Origin: Carnegiea gigantea
Taxonomy: Eukaryota; Streptophyta; Magnoliopsida; Caryophyllales; Cactaceae
Assembly (NCBI GenBank): GCA_029747015.1
Contig: JAKOGI010001550.1
Span: forward strand, 1 to 64,000
Direction: 5' to 3'
Length of the DNA stretch: 64,000 bases
The notes below the pieces were generated by a model. That model was not told where the DNA came from and searched no databases. It saw only the letters and a program-made list of their open reading frames with translations. This document shows, one piece after another, positions 35,420-48,020 of the stretch (within the stretch, counting starts at the first letter, position 1; the number at the start of each line of letters is the position of its first letter). Made by a program: the position numbers and the translations under genes.

Positions 35420-36655
35420 TGATAAATGCTTAACGTATATATTATTTTAAGGTCATTTTCCTTCATTTTTAGGGAAAATTTTGTGGTTTATGTTATAGTC
35501 TATAATCTTTTTCCCGTTTTACGTTTGGGTATGGTTGCTTGATATATTTTACTGGATTTTGAACCATTTGACCCAACATTTTACCCTCATTTAGATGCAT
35601 TTTGACTCACCACGGATGCCTCTAAGTTGCTATGCCTGTGGAAGAAAGGAAGAACAAAAAAAAAATTTCGATTTCAGCTAGAACCACGGTCAGCCCGTGG
35701 TGGATGCCACTGTCCAAGGTGGAAGCATAACTGCTAATCTTTTCGTTTTCCCTCATCGTAGGGCTAAGGTTAATTAGGTTTTGCTATAAATAGGGTATCC
35801 CTCAGTAGTAGAAAACAGATCACCATCCCATCCATTCCTTTTCCTCTCTTCAAGCAGATTAGGATTTTAGATTAGAGAGAGTTCAGAGCAAGTTGAAGGT
35901 GAAGACTACAAGGATTCCAGATCAAGTTTGAAATGACGATTCAAGCACGCATCAGTTGAGTAGTTCCTCTCCCTTCTCTTCTCTTTTTTCTTTATGGTTT
36001 TATGCTTCTAGATTATTGTTGATTCTTATGTTAAGTTTTGGATTGCTAATCTTAGAATTGAGTTGAGTTGTGATCAAATTAGTTCTTATTTTGATCTAAA
36101 AGTGGTTTAGATTTGTTGGGCTTATTCTATTGAGTTTTAGATGTTGATTTACGAGTAGAAAACTTGATCAATTTCTTGCTTGTTTTAGACATATGGTGAA
36201 AAACTGAAAGGTGATACCAGAATATTAGAAAACTAAGATTCGGCTTAAGTAGGTGTGATCTTGAGAAAGACTCACCGTTTAAGAAACTTCTAAATTTGAT
36301 AATCCCATTCTGAATGATCTTAGATTAATCAAAAACCCTTGAGAAATGGTGGTTGATTAGATTTAATAATTTCATTCCACATTAAAAGAGGGTTTTGATA
36401 AATCGATCATCAGTTTTGGAATTATCCATCTAAAGAAAAAGCTCTTGATTAATTCTTGAGTTGGGAAACTGCTTAGCTTGATTGAATTCTTTGATTGATT
36501 GTCCATTACATTAGATAGTAGATTAGTTAAATTTCATTCTCAAATTCGGATTCGCTTAGAATATCTTGACGGAATATAAAGCAATAAAGCAACTTAGCCT
36601 CTTTGGGATTGACCTTAATATACTGCAACGCCACCATGCACTTGACGGCCTATCA
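35420..36655 (+). repeat. Chain LTR2 (1236 bp)
   Basis: TGATAAATGC to GCCTATCA, with half-sites at 35682-35721 and TATAAATA at 35785. It is preceded by a PPT and followed by AGTTTTTG, the bases that normally precede a PBS. It therefore looks like the 3' LTR of element 1 and also the 5' LTR of the next, deleted unit. Confidence 0.85.
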
Positions 36656-38209
36656 AGTTTTTGCTAGGCAAGATGGCTTTCATAAGGTTGAGCAAGTTTT
36701 GATGTGTAATTCCTTTTGGTGCTAAAATTTATGAAGGTTTTGTAAATATTTTTTGTTTTGACCCTTGCCTTGTTTGAGAACTTTATTGTCCCCTAAAGTC
36801 ATTAGCACTAATGTTCATACATGGAGTCATTTTATGAGCTTAATGAGACTTTGATAGATATTCTGTTAGATTTTGAGCCTTATTTGGACTAATCATTATA
36901 TTTAGTCTCATATTTCTTTCATTTCTATGACTATGCCATGTTGTATCTCTAGAACTTGCCTAGACTCTTGTTCAAAACCATATTAGCAAGCGCATAATTG
37001 ATGAGATGATAGAGGCATTTCTTTCTTTGACCATTTTAGCCATATAGCCAAATAGTCTACCCTTGTATTGCATGATAGTTCGCCTTTGTTAGCCCTTTTG
37101 AGCTCATATCCGTCTTTGTTGTGATCCTTTCATATTAGCCTTGTCCAAACACATGTTCCTGCCTTTAAGCCAAGTCTATGGGGCATCATTTTATCTATCT
37201 AGTGGGTGTTTTTGGGGATAGTTAAGTTTAAGGTAGCTTTTGTATGTTGGTTTGTTGAGGGATTGATAACATTGAGCATTTGCTTTAGTCTTATTTGGGT
37301 TGAGTATATGTATTGGGTTGTGAGTTGATAGTTCGTGATCCTATGCCTTTCAGCAGTTGCAATTTTCATTTCATTTCCCAAAAAAAAAATTCAAAAAGAA
37401 GAAGAAACAAAACTTATGTTAAAAAATGTAAAAAAAGAGAAAATCATGGAAAAAAGCAAAAACAAAAAAAAAAAGAGGGGAAAAAAAACTAGAAACAAAA
37501 TCCATGATTGGCATTGGATATGTAAATAGCTTGACTTCCTCTATTTGTCAATCCATTTCCTATATGATTAATTAGGGTATGTTCATTGTGTTTTGAGGTT
37601 TGGATTGTTGGTGAAGTTCAAAAGTTTCTTAGTGCTTTGATTGGTTGCTCCTTAGTCACTTGGCTAAGTGGCTCCACGTTGCCCAAATACATTTGTCCAC
37701 TCCTTTCCCTTAACCCTTTTTAGCCACATTACAACCCAAATAATGTCCTCTTGATTGTCTTGTGCATAATGCATTTTAGTGTTTGAGAATTTGAGAGCCT
37801 TATCAAGCATATGGTAGATTATCTTTGGAATGAGTCTTGAGTGAACTTATGCTATATTTCAATCACATGAGTGGGAGTGTTCCATATTTTCCAAAGTGAG
37901 GTTCTACCGATCTATTTGGCCCTGCTCAATTTTATGTGCTTACATGATGTACTTTGTGGTTCCTTAGGGGTGATCAAGTTTGATGTCGAGCTTGTGGTCA
38001 TGTACTTAAACATTCACCTTCGTCTGATTCTGAAATGTTTTTTGCGCTATTTGGGGTTGCCGTTGATTGCTTTTCTTGCTTGTGATATTTTATGACTTGC
38101 TTGCTTTAAGAATGTTGTTACTATTTTGGGTCCAAAGAAGCATTTTTCCCTTGTTGGTTTTATCTAGTGTTTGCTTGGGGACAAGCAACGGTTTAAGCAT
38201 GGGGGAGTT
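36656..38209 (+). other. Internal region 2, 5' part deleted
   Basis: It begins AGTTTTTG and passes straight into CTAGGCAAGATGG, which in int3 lies at 41031 after GATGTTTTTG. The whole ORF region is missing. The rest is the shared 3' noncoding region with an A-rich tract at 37378-37500 and the PPT at 38198-38209. Confidence 0.78.
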
Positions 38210-39574
38210 TGATAAGTGCTTAATGTATATATCATTTCAGGGCCATTTTTGCTACATTTTTTGGGGAAAATTATATGCATTATGTTATAGTTTATACTCC
38301 TTTTCTCATTTTACGCTTGGGTATGCTTCTTTTCTATATTTTGTAGGATTCTGGACCTTTTTGTCCTTGCTTTAACCCTAGTTGAGTGCATTTCGACTCC
38401 CCACAGATGCCCCTCAATCACTATGCACCGTGAAAAAAAGAGAAGAACAGAAGAACATTGAGGCAGAGCTGGCCACGATCGGTCCGTGGTGGATTCCACG
38501 ATTTGTGGTCTCTCTATTTCCGGTGAGGCTATTTATTTTGTTGCGACTTTTTAACTTCTAAACAGTTTTTAATGCCATTTATTTGCTTGGCTGTTCGACT
38601 TCAAGCTTCTTTGCTATAAAAGGGGGCTCTCACCCTCTTTTCAACACACATTATCCGAATCTATCATTCTTTCCACCATATAGTTAGATTTAGATTTCAT
38701 TTTAGAGTGAGGGGGAGCAAGTAGAAGAAGAAGATTCACGAGGAAGCTGGCTCGGGTTCTGCAATCAAAAGATTCAAGCACGCATTTTGGCTGAGCAAAT
38801 TCATGTCTCTTCTCTTCTCTTTTCTCTTTATATTTATCATTTTAGAGTAGTTAGATGTGTAATCTAATCAGGCATGAGTAGTCCAGTTCTTTTCCAGGGA
38901 TTTAGTAGCTTATGAAAGTATTGTTGGGTCATGTTTTAATCTAAAGAATTGTGCTTATTTTTGTGATTGGTTTGATTTTGTTCTGTTGAGTGATTTTCAT
39001 GTTGTGAGTAGATTCTTGGCCAAAGTTTGCTTGCGCAATTAAAACAATCGGGTGAAAAACTGAAAGGTGGCATTTGATTGTTAGACTGCTTGATAAAACC
39101 TGACATAACATCATCTTGAAATAGAGATTTTCATGTTAGGAGTACCAGAGTGCAATCAAAGATGTTTAGCTTGGATTAAGACAAATTAGTTCGAAAGAAT
39201 GACTTTTGCTTAGTTTAGGCAAATTCAGTTGAGTTCAAAAGAATAGACTTAATTTTTAGAGAGATTGCAATTCCTCAAAATTAACCGATTGGAGAAAAGC
39301 ACGTGTTCATCATTTTGATCCAATCAACTTTCATAATTACATGAATTCTAGACATTTTTTTTGCTTGATTGATTTAAAAATTAGTAAATTAGACGTTATT
39401 AAATTGAAACCTTTTGAATTAGTTGTAGTTGCTTCCTATCTTTGTATTTTTATCAATCTAAAGTTTGGATTTGCTTAGCATATCCTGAGAGAATATAGCC
39501 CAATAGATCAACCTAGTTTCTGTGGGATCGACCTTGATTTATAACAACGCCACCGTGTGCTTGCAGTCGTATCA
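38210..39574 (+). repeat. Chain LTR3 (1365 bp)
   Basis: TGATAAGTGC to TCGTATCA, with the half-site cluster at 38471-38509, TATAAAA at 38615 and the end motif CCGTGTGCTTGCAG. It belongs with LTR4 and LTR5 rather than with LTR1/LTR2. Confidence 0.85.
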
Positions 39575-39580
39575 AGTTTT

Positions 39581-39598
39581 TGGCGCCGTTGCCAGGGA
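39581..39598 (+). other. Primer binding site (tRNA-Asp-like), element 3
   Basis: TGGCGCCGTTGCCAGGGA, following LTR3 by six bases. Confidence 0.85.
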
Positions 39599-39719
39599 CA
39601 AATGACGAATATTGGGGTTTTCTTGATAGGTTTGACTAAGCATTTTATTTTTCTTTACTAAAAAAATTTGAAAACAAAATTATAAATTAACAAAAAAAAT
39701 TGAAAAGGAACGATGACAA

Positions 39720-40815
39720 TTTTCTATTTTCTCCAATTCGAGCTTGAATTATTTTAGAGGTATTTTATGCGGTTAAATGCTTTTCTTGCTCAATGTGGCT
39801 ATAATGTGGGTAAATAGGAAATTTTAGATATTGTTAATGGCGTGCGAATTGTGAAACCCGAGTTCTTTTAGAGTATTGGGGCTTTCTTACTGAAAATGCC
39901 GATGAGGCATGGTATTTTCTTAAGTGAATTGCTTGGGATTCATGTGAATATGAGAAGGCTAGTTGTGTTTCTAGATATTCATTTCCTGATCATTGTGCAC
40001 TTTATGCTAGAACTTATTATTGCTCCTTTGAGGTATGAGTTGTGTAAATCTTCTGACCATGAAACTAACTTGTGTCCTTATTATGCATGCTATGCCCAAT
40101 TTGACTTTGTATCACCCTGGGACAATACTGATGTTATCTTGACCTTACCTGATTCATTATTTCCTTTAGCTTAGTGCACGGGGCTTAAGGTGAGTGAGTC
40201 TTTTGGGTTTGATGCTAGATTGATGTGATTGATGCATGTTTTGTGTTAGAAGATACTTTAGAGAAGGTGCATGATCTAGACAAGACTCCTTTGGAGGGGT
40301 CGCTTAATGTGTTTATGCATGAAGAGTCTCGTAGCCTTGGTTTTGATAATAATGATCTCCCTAATCCCCTTGATCATTTCCGTGTTTCACCTATTTCCTC
40401 ATTACCTACTACTTCCTCTAAGTTTTTCATTGACACACCGATAGAAAATCCTATGATTTGTGATGCTAACAATAATTTGGGACATGAGGATAACATGTTT
40501 AATGTGTTTGGTGCGAATGTTGATAATTTTCTTCACCTAGGTTACCTTAGAGGCTGTGATCCCTCCATGGATCCTAACTATGTAAGCCTAGAGGACTTGC
40601 CTAGGAAAATCATTTGGACTACATTCTTTAATCCTTTCTATGATTTTTCTATGGGCTTTGATAAGTTTAAGAGGATGCTTAATGTCTTTAGAACGATTTT
40701 GGTTATTACCTCCTACCTTTTATTTTCTAAATTGTGGTCAGAGGAGTTTGATAAGCTCTTGCATGCTTTAACGGTGTCTACTTTCATAAGTAAAGTCTTA
40801 AATATATGTTGCAGT
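39720..40815 (+). pseudogene. Zinc-knuckle/hydrophobic ORF of pol-less element 3
   Basis: The best preserved copy. The zinc-knuckle region reads RYELCKSSDHETNLCPYYAC (about 40035-40095); the first Cys is replaced by Tyr, as C-x2-C-x4-H-x4-C is complete only in the copy at 61500. After a stop and a frameshift (40171 and about 40219) an open frame of nearly 200 codons (40225-40821) gives VLEDTLEKVHDLDKTPLEGS, then DNNDLPNPLDHF, VDNFLHLGYLRGCDPSMDP, VSLEDLPRKI. About 45 codons before the end lies a hydrophobic segment (40672-40728) that could span a membrane. No pol follows. Confidence 0.7.
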
Positions 40816-42511
40816 GGCTGATACTCCATGTGCCCTGGTTATTACGCACAGGGGGAGGATAGTTTCTATGTTTTCTATTTCAGTTATTAGTTTGCATACA
40901 TTTTAGAGCACATAGTTTTTGGTTTCTTTTTATTTACATGTTGGATTTAATTAGTTTTTAGGTTTGCATAGAGGATTGCATGAAGGGAGTATGTGGATTT
41001 GTTTGAGATAACCTCTAATGATGTTTTTGCTAGGCAAGATAGTTTTCATAAGCTTGAGTAACTTTTTATCTGTAATCGCTTTTGATGCAAAAATTTGTGA
41101 ATGTTTTGTACATACTTTTTATTTTGACCCTTGCCTTGTTCGAGAATTTTATTATCCCCTAAAGTCATTAGCACTGATATCCCGTGAGAATTTGAGCCTT
41201 ATTTAGACTAATCATTACATTTAGTCTCATATTTCCTTCAAGTGTGTGACTCTTCCATGTTGCATCTCTAGAATTTGCCTAGACTCTTGTTCAAAACCAC
41301 ATTAGCATGTGCATATTTGATGAGATGATAGAGGAATTTCTTTCTTTTACCATTTTAGCTACACAGCCAAACAACCTGCCCTTGTATTACATGATAATTC
41401 CCCTTTGTTAGCCCCTTTGAGCTCATATCTGTCTTTGTTGTGATCCCTTCATATTAGCCCTTGGCCAAACACATATTCCTACCTTTAAGCTAACTCTATG
41501 GAGTATCACTTTATCTATCTAGTGGGTGGGTTTGGGGATAATTAAGTTTAAGATGGCTTTGGTATATTGATTTATTGAGGGATTGAAAACATTGAGCATT
41601 TGCTTTAGTTCCCTCTTATTTGGGTTGAGTATATGTATTAGGTTGTGACTTGATAATACATGATCCTATGCCTTTTAGTGGTTACAATTCTCTTTTCATT
41701 TCCCCAATAAAAAAAACCCAAAAGAAAGAAGAAACTAAAGTTATGTTTAAAAAAATGAAAAAAAAGAGACAATCATGAAAAAAAAGCCCAAACAAAAAAA
41801 GGGGGAAAAAACAGAAAAAAAAACTCCGTGATTGGCATTGGATATATGAATAGCTTCACTTCCTCTCTTTATCCATTCATTTCCTACATGATTCATTAGA
41901 GTGTGTTCATTGTATTTTGCAGTTTGGAGTGTTGGTGAACTTTAAGGTTTCTTGGTGTTTTGATTGGTTGCTCGCTAGCCACTTAGTTAAGTAGCTCCAC
42001 ATTGCCCAAATATATTTGTCCGCTCCTTTCCCTTAACCCTTTTTAGCCTACATTACAATCCCAGTAAAGTCTTCTTCATTGTCTTGTGCATAATGCATTT
42101 TAATGGTGGAGAATTTGAGAGCCTTGCCAAGCATATGGCAGATTGCGTCTTTGCAATGAGTCTTGAGTGAACGTATGCTATATTTTAAACACATGAGCGA
42201 AAGTATTCCACATTTCCAAATGTGAGGTTCTATCAATCCATTTGGCTCTACTCAATTTCATGTGCTTGCATGATATGCTTTGTGGTTCCTTAGGAGTGAT
42301 CAAGTTTGATGTCGAGCTTGTGGTCATGTACTTAAACATTCACCTGCGCTATTTGGGGTTGCCGTTGATTGCTATTTTTACTTGCAATATGTTATGACTG
42401 ACTTACTTTAAGGAGGTTATTATCGTTTTGAGTCCTAATAAGCATTTCCCCTTGTTAGTTTTATCTAGTATCTTGCTTGAGTATAAGCAACAATTTAAGC
42501 ATGGGGGAGTT
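40816..42511 (+). other. Conserved 3' noncoding region, element 3
   Basis: Homologous to 33591-35407, with the TTTAGTCTCATATTTCC block at 41220, an A-rich tract at 41705-41825 (about 810 bp before LTR4) and the PPT at 42500-42511. No coding frame. Confidence 0.75.
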
Positions 42512-43868
42512 TCATAAGTGCTCAATGTATACATCATTTTAGAGTCATTTTGCTATATTTTTAGGAAAAATTATGTGATTTATGTGATAATTTATGCTCC
42601 TTCTCTCATTTTACGCTTGGGTATGGTTCTTTTCTGTGTTGTGCAGGATTCTGGACCTTTTTGTCCTTACTTTGGCCCTAGTTGAATGTATTTCGACTCC
42701 CCACAGATGCCCCCCAGTTACCATGCTCGTGGAAGAAAGAGAAGAACAGAGCAACACCGAGGTAGAGTTGACCACGGTCGGTCCGTGGTGGATGTCACGG
42801 TCCGTGGTGTCTCTATTTCCTGCGAGGCTGTTTATTTTCTTATGACTTTTCAACTTCCAAGTAGTTTTTAATGCCATTTATTCGCATGGCTCCTTGACTT
42901 CCAGCAACTTTGCTATAAAAAGGGGCTCTCATCCTCATTTCAACACACATCATCCCAATTCATCATTCTTTCAACCATCTAATTAGATTTAGATTTTATT
43001 TTAGAATAAGGGAGAGAAAGTAGACGAAGAAGATTTACGAGAAAGTGGGATCGGGTTCGGCCATCGAAAGATTCAAGCATGCATTTTGGCTGAGCAAACT
43101 CTTATCTCTTCTCTTCTCTTTTCCCTTTAGATTTGTCATTTTAGAGCAGTTAGATGTTTAATTTAATCATGCGTGAGTAGTTTAATTTTTGTCTAGGGAT
43201 TTAATAGGTTATGAAAGTATTGTTAGATCATGTTTTAATCTAAAGAATTGTGCTTATTTTTATGATTGGTTTGATTTTGTTCTATCGAGTGATTTTCATG
43301 TTGTGTGTTTTGTTCTATCGAGTGATTTTCATGTTATGAGTATATTTTTATCAAAAGTTTACTTGCACAATTGAAACAATCGGGTGAGAAACTAAAAGGT
43401 GATATTTGATTGTTGGAATGCTTGATAAAACCTGACATAACATCGTCTCAAAAGAGAGACTTGCATTTTAGCAGGACTAGAGTATAATCAAAGATGTTTA
43501 ACTTAGATTAAGACAAATTAGTTCAAAAGAACATCTTTTGCTTAGTTTAGGCAATTGTGGTTGAGTTCGAAAGAATGGACTAAATTTTTGGAGAGATTCT
43601 AATGCCTCAAAATTAACCAATTAGAGAAAAGCTCATGTTCATCATTTTGGTCCAACCAACTTTCATAATTACATGAATTCCTAGGCGTTTTCTCCTTAAT
43701 TAATTAAAAATTAGTAAATTAGAAGTTGTTAACTTAAAACCCCTTGAATTAGTTATAGTTGCTTCATTACCCTCGTATTTTAATCAATCTAAAGTTTGTA
43801 TTCGCTTAGCATATCTTGAGGGAATATAGCCCAATAGATCAACATAGTCTCTATGGGATTGATCTTAG
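42512..43868 (+). repeat. Chain LTR4, first part, interrupted by the Athila insertion
   Basis: It starts TCATAAGTGC (TG changed to TC) and matches LTR3 along its length, with half-sites at 42771-42809 and TATAAAAA at 42915. A 33-bp-period direct duplication lies at 43275-43335. Homology stops at GGGATTGATCTTAG; the remaining end resumes at 56269. Confidence 0.83.
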
Positions 43869-45085
43869 TGATAAACCTCTATTTTACCTCATTTAGACTC
43901 AATTTGTACCTCTCATTTCGACAGTTTTCGGTAAAACTTCAAGAGTATAGGGGTTGATTAGGCATTCTTTACCACAAATCTGCCTATATGACGTGTTTTT
44001 GTGTTTTCAGGAGTTCAACTGGAAGAAACGAGAAAAACAAGTTAATGTCGCGTCAAATAGGAGCCAAAAAGGTAGATTTTGAGTCAGGAGGAAGTGGCAT
44101 GGGGGCACCATGCCATGCAGGATGACCTTGCAACCCAAGGAAACAAGAAAATGAGAGGCAACAAAGTGGCACAATGGCACCGTGCCACCTTAGTAAATCT
44201 CGGTTAATTGTGATTTTGCATTGTAATTTATCATTATGCAATTTTCTCTGGGTTTCTCTCTTAAAAAACGACGACTTTAGGGTTCTTAGATCTGAATTGT
44301 CGTTTTCTCCCCTTTCTTCTCTTGTGTTTTAGTTCAAAGTTAGTGCTTTTAATCATGTTCGCGTTCTTGATTGTGATTGTGATTGAAATGATGATTAGAG
44401 GCTAAATTTGTTGTCTTGGATTGGGCGTAGCCCCTATTGTCCGAATTGGAACCATGTTCTAGGTTTTGTAAGTGAATTCTTATGTTTATGACTGAACTCT
44501 CACCTAGCACGCCAAGTGCTCAATGAATTGCCTGAAAGGGTCGAATTCCTGCTCTTAAGCTGGAGTTTAGGAGATCAACGATAGTTGAATCCTTTACTTA
44601 GAGCTGCTTTATGAGCAATTTAATTTCTTGACATGAAAATAACTAGGAGTTCAATTGGGAATAACGGTTATTAAATCCTGTGGTTTGGTTGATTCCTATT
44701 TCATGAAAATAGATAATTAGGATCACCTAACCAATCTAACGACCTTCGAGAGAAGGCGTAGATGCGCTTTGATTGGTAAGAATTCCATTTCAGTTGTCTG
44801 TGTGGGTCGAATTACATGCCTTAGTTTATAGCCCAAGGACCACAGTAGTGTGGTGAACCCCAATCTAGGATCCTCGTTAGTATTGATTTAGATAACAGCA
44901 GTAATCTTCAGCAGAACAGAACTGTTACTTACTGAGAATCAATTTTAGTAGATTCTGGCTTAAATAGAGTGTTATATATTGGTTCGGTGGTTGAAACCGA
45001 GTTCTCTGTGGACATGACCTGTACTTCCCGTTGCTAGCTACAACTGGCACTGTGCACTTGTGGTAACACAATCTAAAACGTAACA
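43869..45085 (+). repeat. Athila 5' LTR (1217 bp)
   Basis: TGATAAACC to ACGTAACA. Compared with the 3' LTR it lacks about 77 bp near 44300 and about 16 bp in the half-site cluster (44165-44189, GGCACAATGGCACCGTGCC). Confidence 0.9.
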
Positions 45086-45091
45086 AGTTTT

Positions 45092-45109
45092 TGGCGCCGC
45101 TGTCGGGGA
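45092..45109 (+). other. Athila primer binding site
   Basis: TGGCGCCGCTGTCGGGGA, seven bases beyond the LTR, the tRNA-Asp-type site of Athila. Confidence 0.85.
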
Positions 45110-45359
45110 ACTTGGTTGTTTCAACATCGAAAGCAATTCAAAACGTTTTAGATTAGGCTTTTTCTTTTTCTTTTTCGTCTTTCCTCTCCCCCGTTGTTCT
45201 TTAGCTTTGCTTGAACCTGCTTACGCTTGGTGTAGTTTTTGGCTTTGTATGCACAGGCGCAGTCAGAGGGATTGACCACTCATTCCCTTTGATCCTAAGA
45301 TAGAAGCCATTGCGTAAAGGAAAAGCGGTGTGAGAAAGCGACAACAGCAACAAGTCAGC

Positions 45360-46271
45360 ATGGCCGAGAAAAATCCTAGGGTTCTGCAGGACTATGTCTT
45401 ACTGCAAGCCACCGGCCTCACCTCGTCCATTGTCAACCTGGCCGCTGAAGCGAACAACTTCGAGCTGCGGCCTGCTCTTGTATCCTTCGTGGAGAAGGAT
45501 CAGTTTAGTGGGCATCCCACGGAGAACCCTCATATTCACCTTCGCAACTTCCTGGTAAAGTGTGACACGATCAAGCTCAACGGGGTCTGCACCGATGCAA
45601 TCAAACTACGACTTTTCCCTTTCTCGTTGACAAGCAGAGCCAGTGACTGACTCCTTAATGAAGAGCCTAATGCCTTCACTACCTTGGAGGCCTTATCGAT
45701 CGCATTCTTGAGCAAGTACTTTCCTCATGGCAAGACCGCTAAGTTGAGAGCGAAAATCACCTCCTTCTCTCAACGAGGCGATGAGTCACTTTATGAGGCG
45801 TGGGAAAGGTTCAAGGATCTTCAATGCCAATGCCCCCACCACGGAGTACCCGACTGGCTTCTAATCCAAACCTTCTACAATGGATTAGACCAGTCACTGA
45901 AGATGTTTGTTGACGCCACAACTTACGGCGCACTTATGGGGAAGTCGATAGAGGCTGCAAAGGCCTTGTTGGAGGAGATGGCTTCTAACAATTACCATTG
46001 CTCCAGCGAGGGGGCAACCCCGAAGAGGGCCAGTGGGATATATGGGATCGACGCTGTGGACCTGCTAGCTAGCAAGGTTGATGCCTTAGCACAGTGTTTC
46101 GATAGGCTTGGAACTCCTCCTCTAGGGAGTTTAGTGGGAGGTCTATTTGGTGCGATGTTTAAGGTTGGGGCCCTTTGTGAGATTTGTGGCATTCAAAGCC
46201 ACATTGCGGATGAGTGTCAATCCACTTTCCCAGGCGTTGAGCATGCCAATGCAATGCAAAACTATGGCTAA
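45360..46271 (+). pseudogene. Athila gag with one in-frame stop
   Basis: I take the first ATG (45360, MAEKNPRVLQDYVLLQ); upstream codons are open but lack an ATG. Matrix/capsid region: FELRPALVSFVEKDQFSGHP, ENPHIHLRNFLVKCDTIKL and AFLSKYFPHGKTAKLRAKI, followed by FYNGLDQSLKMFVDA. Near the C-terminus is a complete zinc knuckle CEICGIQSHIADEC (C-x2-C-x4-H-x4-C). The single TGA at 45648 replaces what is normally Trp in this region; the frame is kept on both sides. Of all coding segments in the window this one is closest to intact. Confidence 0.88.
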
Positions 46272-46639
46272 CGCCCACAAAATAACCCCCTCTCAAACAC
46301 ATATAACCTCGGTTGAAGAAATCACCCAAATTTCTCCTACTATAACAATAATCCCATACCACCCAATCCTTCCCAACCACAACGGTTTCCAATACAAGGC
46401 ACCCTATGTCCCACCTCTATAATAACAATCACCCCAGCCAAAATCCAACCTGGGGAGTCGTATGGAGTGCTTCATAGCGATCCAAGGCAAGATTAATGAG
46501 GCGTTAGGTGAGTTGGTCAATCCGTTGACTGCTAAATTTGAAACTATGACCACTCACTAGAAGATGATGGAGAATCAGATGGCCCAGATTACGCAGCAGG
46601 TGAGCCATTTATCTAGACCCTAGGGATATCTGCCATGTC

Positions 46640-47567
46640 AACCCAAGACCAATCCCAAAGGCCAGATGAATTCCATCACACTGTGGAGTGGCAGGGAGTT
46701 AAAGAGTCCTCCAATGCCTATGAGGGAGGAAAGGAGGAAGACTGATAATGAGGGTGATGCTGCCAGGAAGGCCTCTATTGAGCTTTCCAGTGAGAGGGTC
46801 CATACCGAAGGACCCAGAAGATTAGAGCAGAACAAGTTTCACCTCCAGTGAATACCTACACTCCTCCAGTTCCATATCCTCAGAGGCTCGTAAGGTCTAA
46901 GGAGAAGCACAAGTACGGGAATTTCCTTGAGATGCTTAAAAAGTTCCACATCAATATCCCCTTCCTGGAGGCTATTACTGACATGCCTTCTTACGCTAAA
47001 TTTCTGAAGGATTTATTATCCAACAAAGGAAAGTTGCTCGAGAATACTATCGTAGGACTCACTGAGGTGTACAATATAATTATTCAGACCAAACTACCTC
47101 CTAATCTTTCAGATCTGGGAAGCTTCTCCATCCCTTATTCAGTTAGAGGTGTAACTATCAGCAGGGCACTATATAACCTTGGAGTTAGCTTGAGCCTTAT
47201 GCCCTATGCCATATGCAAGAAGCTGCAAGCGGGGGAGCTGAAACCCACTACCATCTCTCTGCAACTAGCTGATAGATCCATCAAATACCCTTTAGGTATT
47301 CTTGTGGATGTCCCACTACAAGTGGGAAAGTTCTTCACACCATGTGATTTTGTGGTTATGGAGATGGAGGAGGACTCCCGCATTCCTATCATACTTGGGC
47401 GACCTTTTTTAGCCACTGCGGGGGCAATGATAGATGTGAAGAATGACAGGTTTTCCCTTCAAGTAGGGGATAAAAAGGTGGAGTTTAACTTCCCACAAGC
47501 TATAGCCTCCCCTACCTCGGGCGACTCGTGCTGTAGAGTCGATGTGTCGGAGAAAACACTCATTTAG
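46640..47567 (+). pseudogene. Athila protease region
   Basis: The connector TLWSGRELKSPP shifts frame near 46850. It is followed by KYGNFLEMLKKFHINIPFLEA, MPSYAKFLKDLLSNKG and the protease-like part ALYNLGVSLSLMPYAICKKL, where the active-site Asp of D-L-G-A is Asn. Then come TISLQLADRSIKYPLGIL and IPIILGRPFLATAGAMIDV. 239 codons are open from 46848. Confidence 0.85.
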
Positions 47568-48020
47568 GAGGTAAAGGCCTGATATTCTATGAAGGATCCA
47601 CTGCAGGCCGCGTTGATTGGTTGCTAGGCAACTAGCTCCTGTTCAGGGGAGAAGGAGCAGTATGCCAGATTCCTCAATGAGTCTGCTGCCTACATACCTA
47701 GGCAGTCTCGCAGAGAGATCCTTGCTCTGAAGGCACTCACCTCCAAGAAAGAGGAAGAGTGCCCACCGAAGGTAGAACTAAAACCTCTACCGCCCCATCG
47801 CAGGTATGAATTTCTCGACTCCTCCCATCAGTTTTCCATTATCGTTAATGCAAAACTGGATGGCCCCCAGTTGGAACAATGGCTGGATGTGCTTCGTAAG
47901 CATAGAGGTGCCATTGGGTATAGTATCGATGATATTCGGGGACTTAGTCCTTCGTTTTACATGCACCGTATTTTTCTTGATGACAGTCATTGCCCCTCTC
48001 GACAACCTCAGCGTCGTCTA

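Noticed and set aside
45330..45359. Upstream start of Athila gag at 45330
   Set aside because: The codon there is GTG; the first ATG in frame is 45360.
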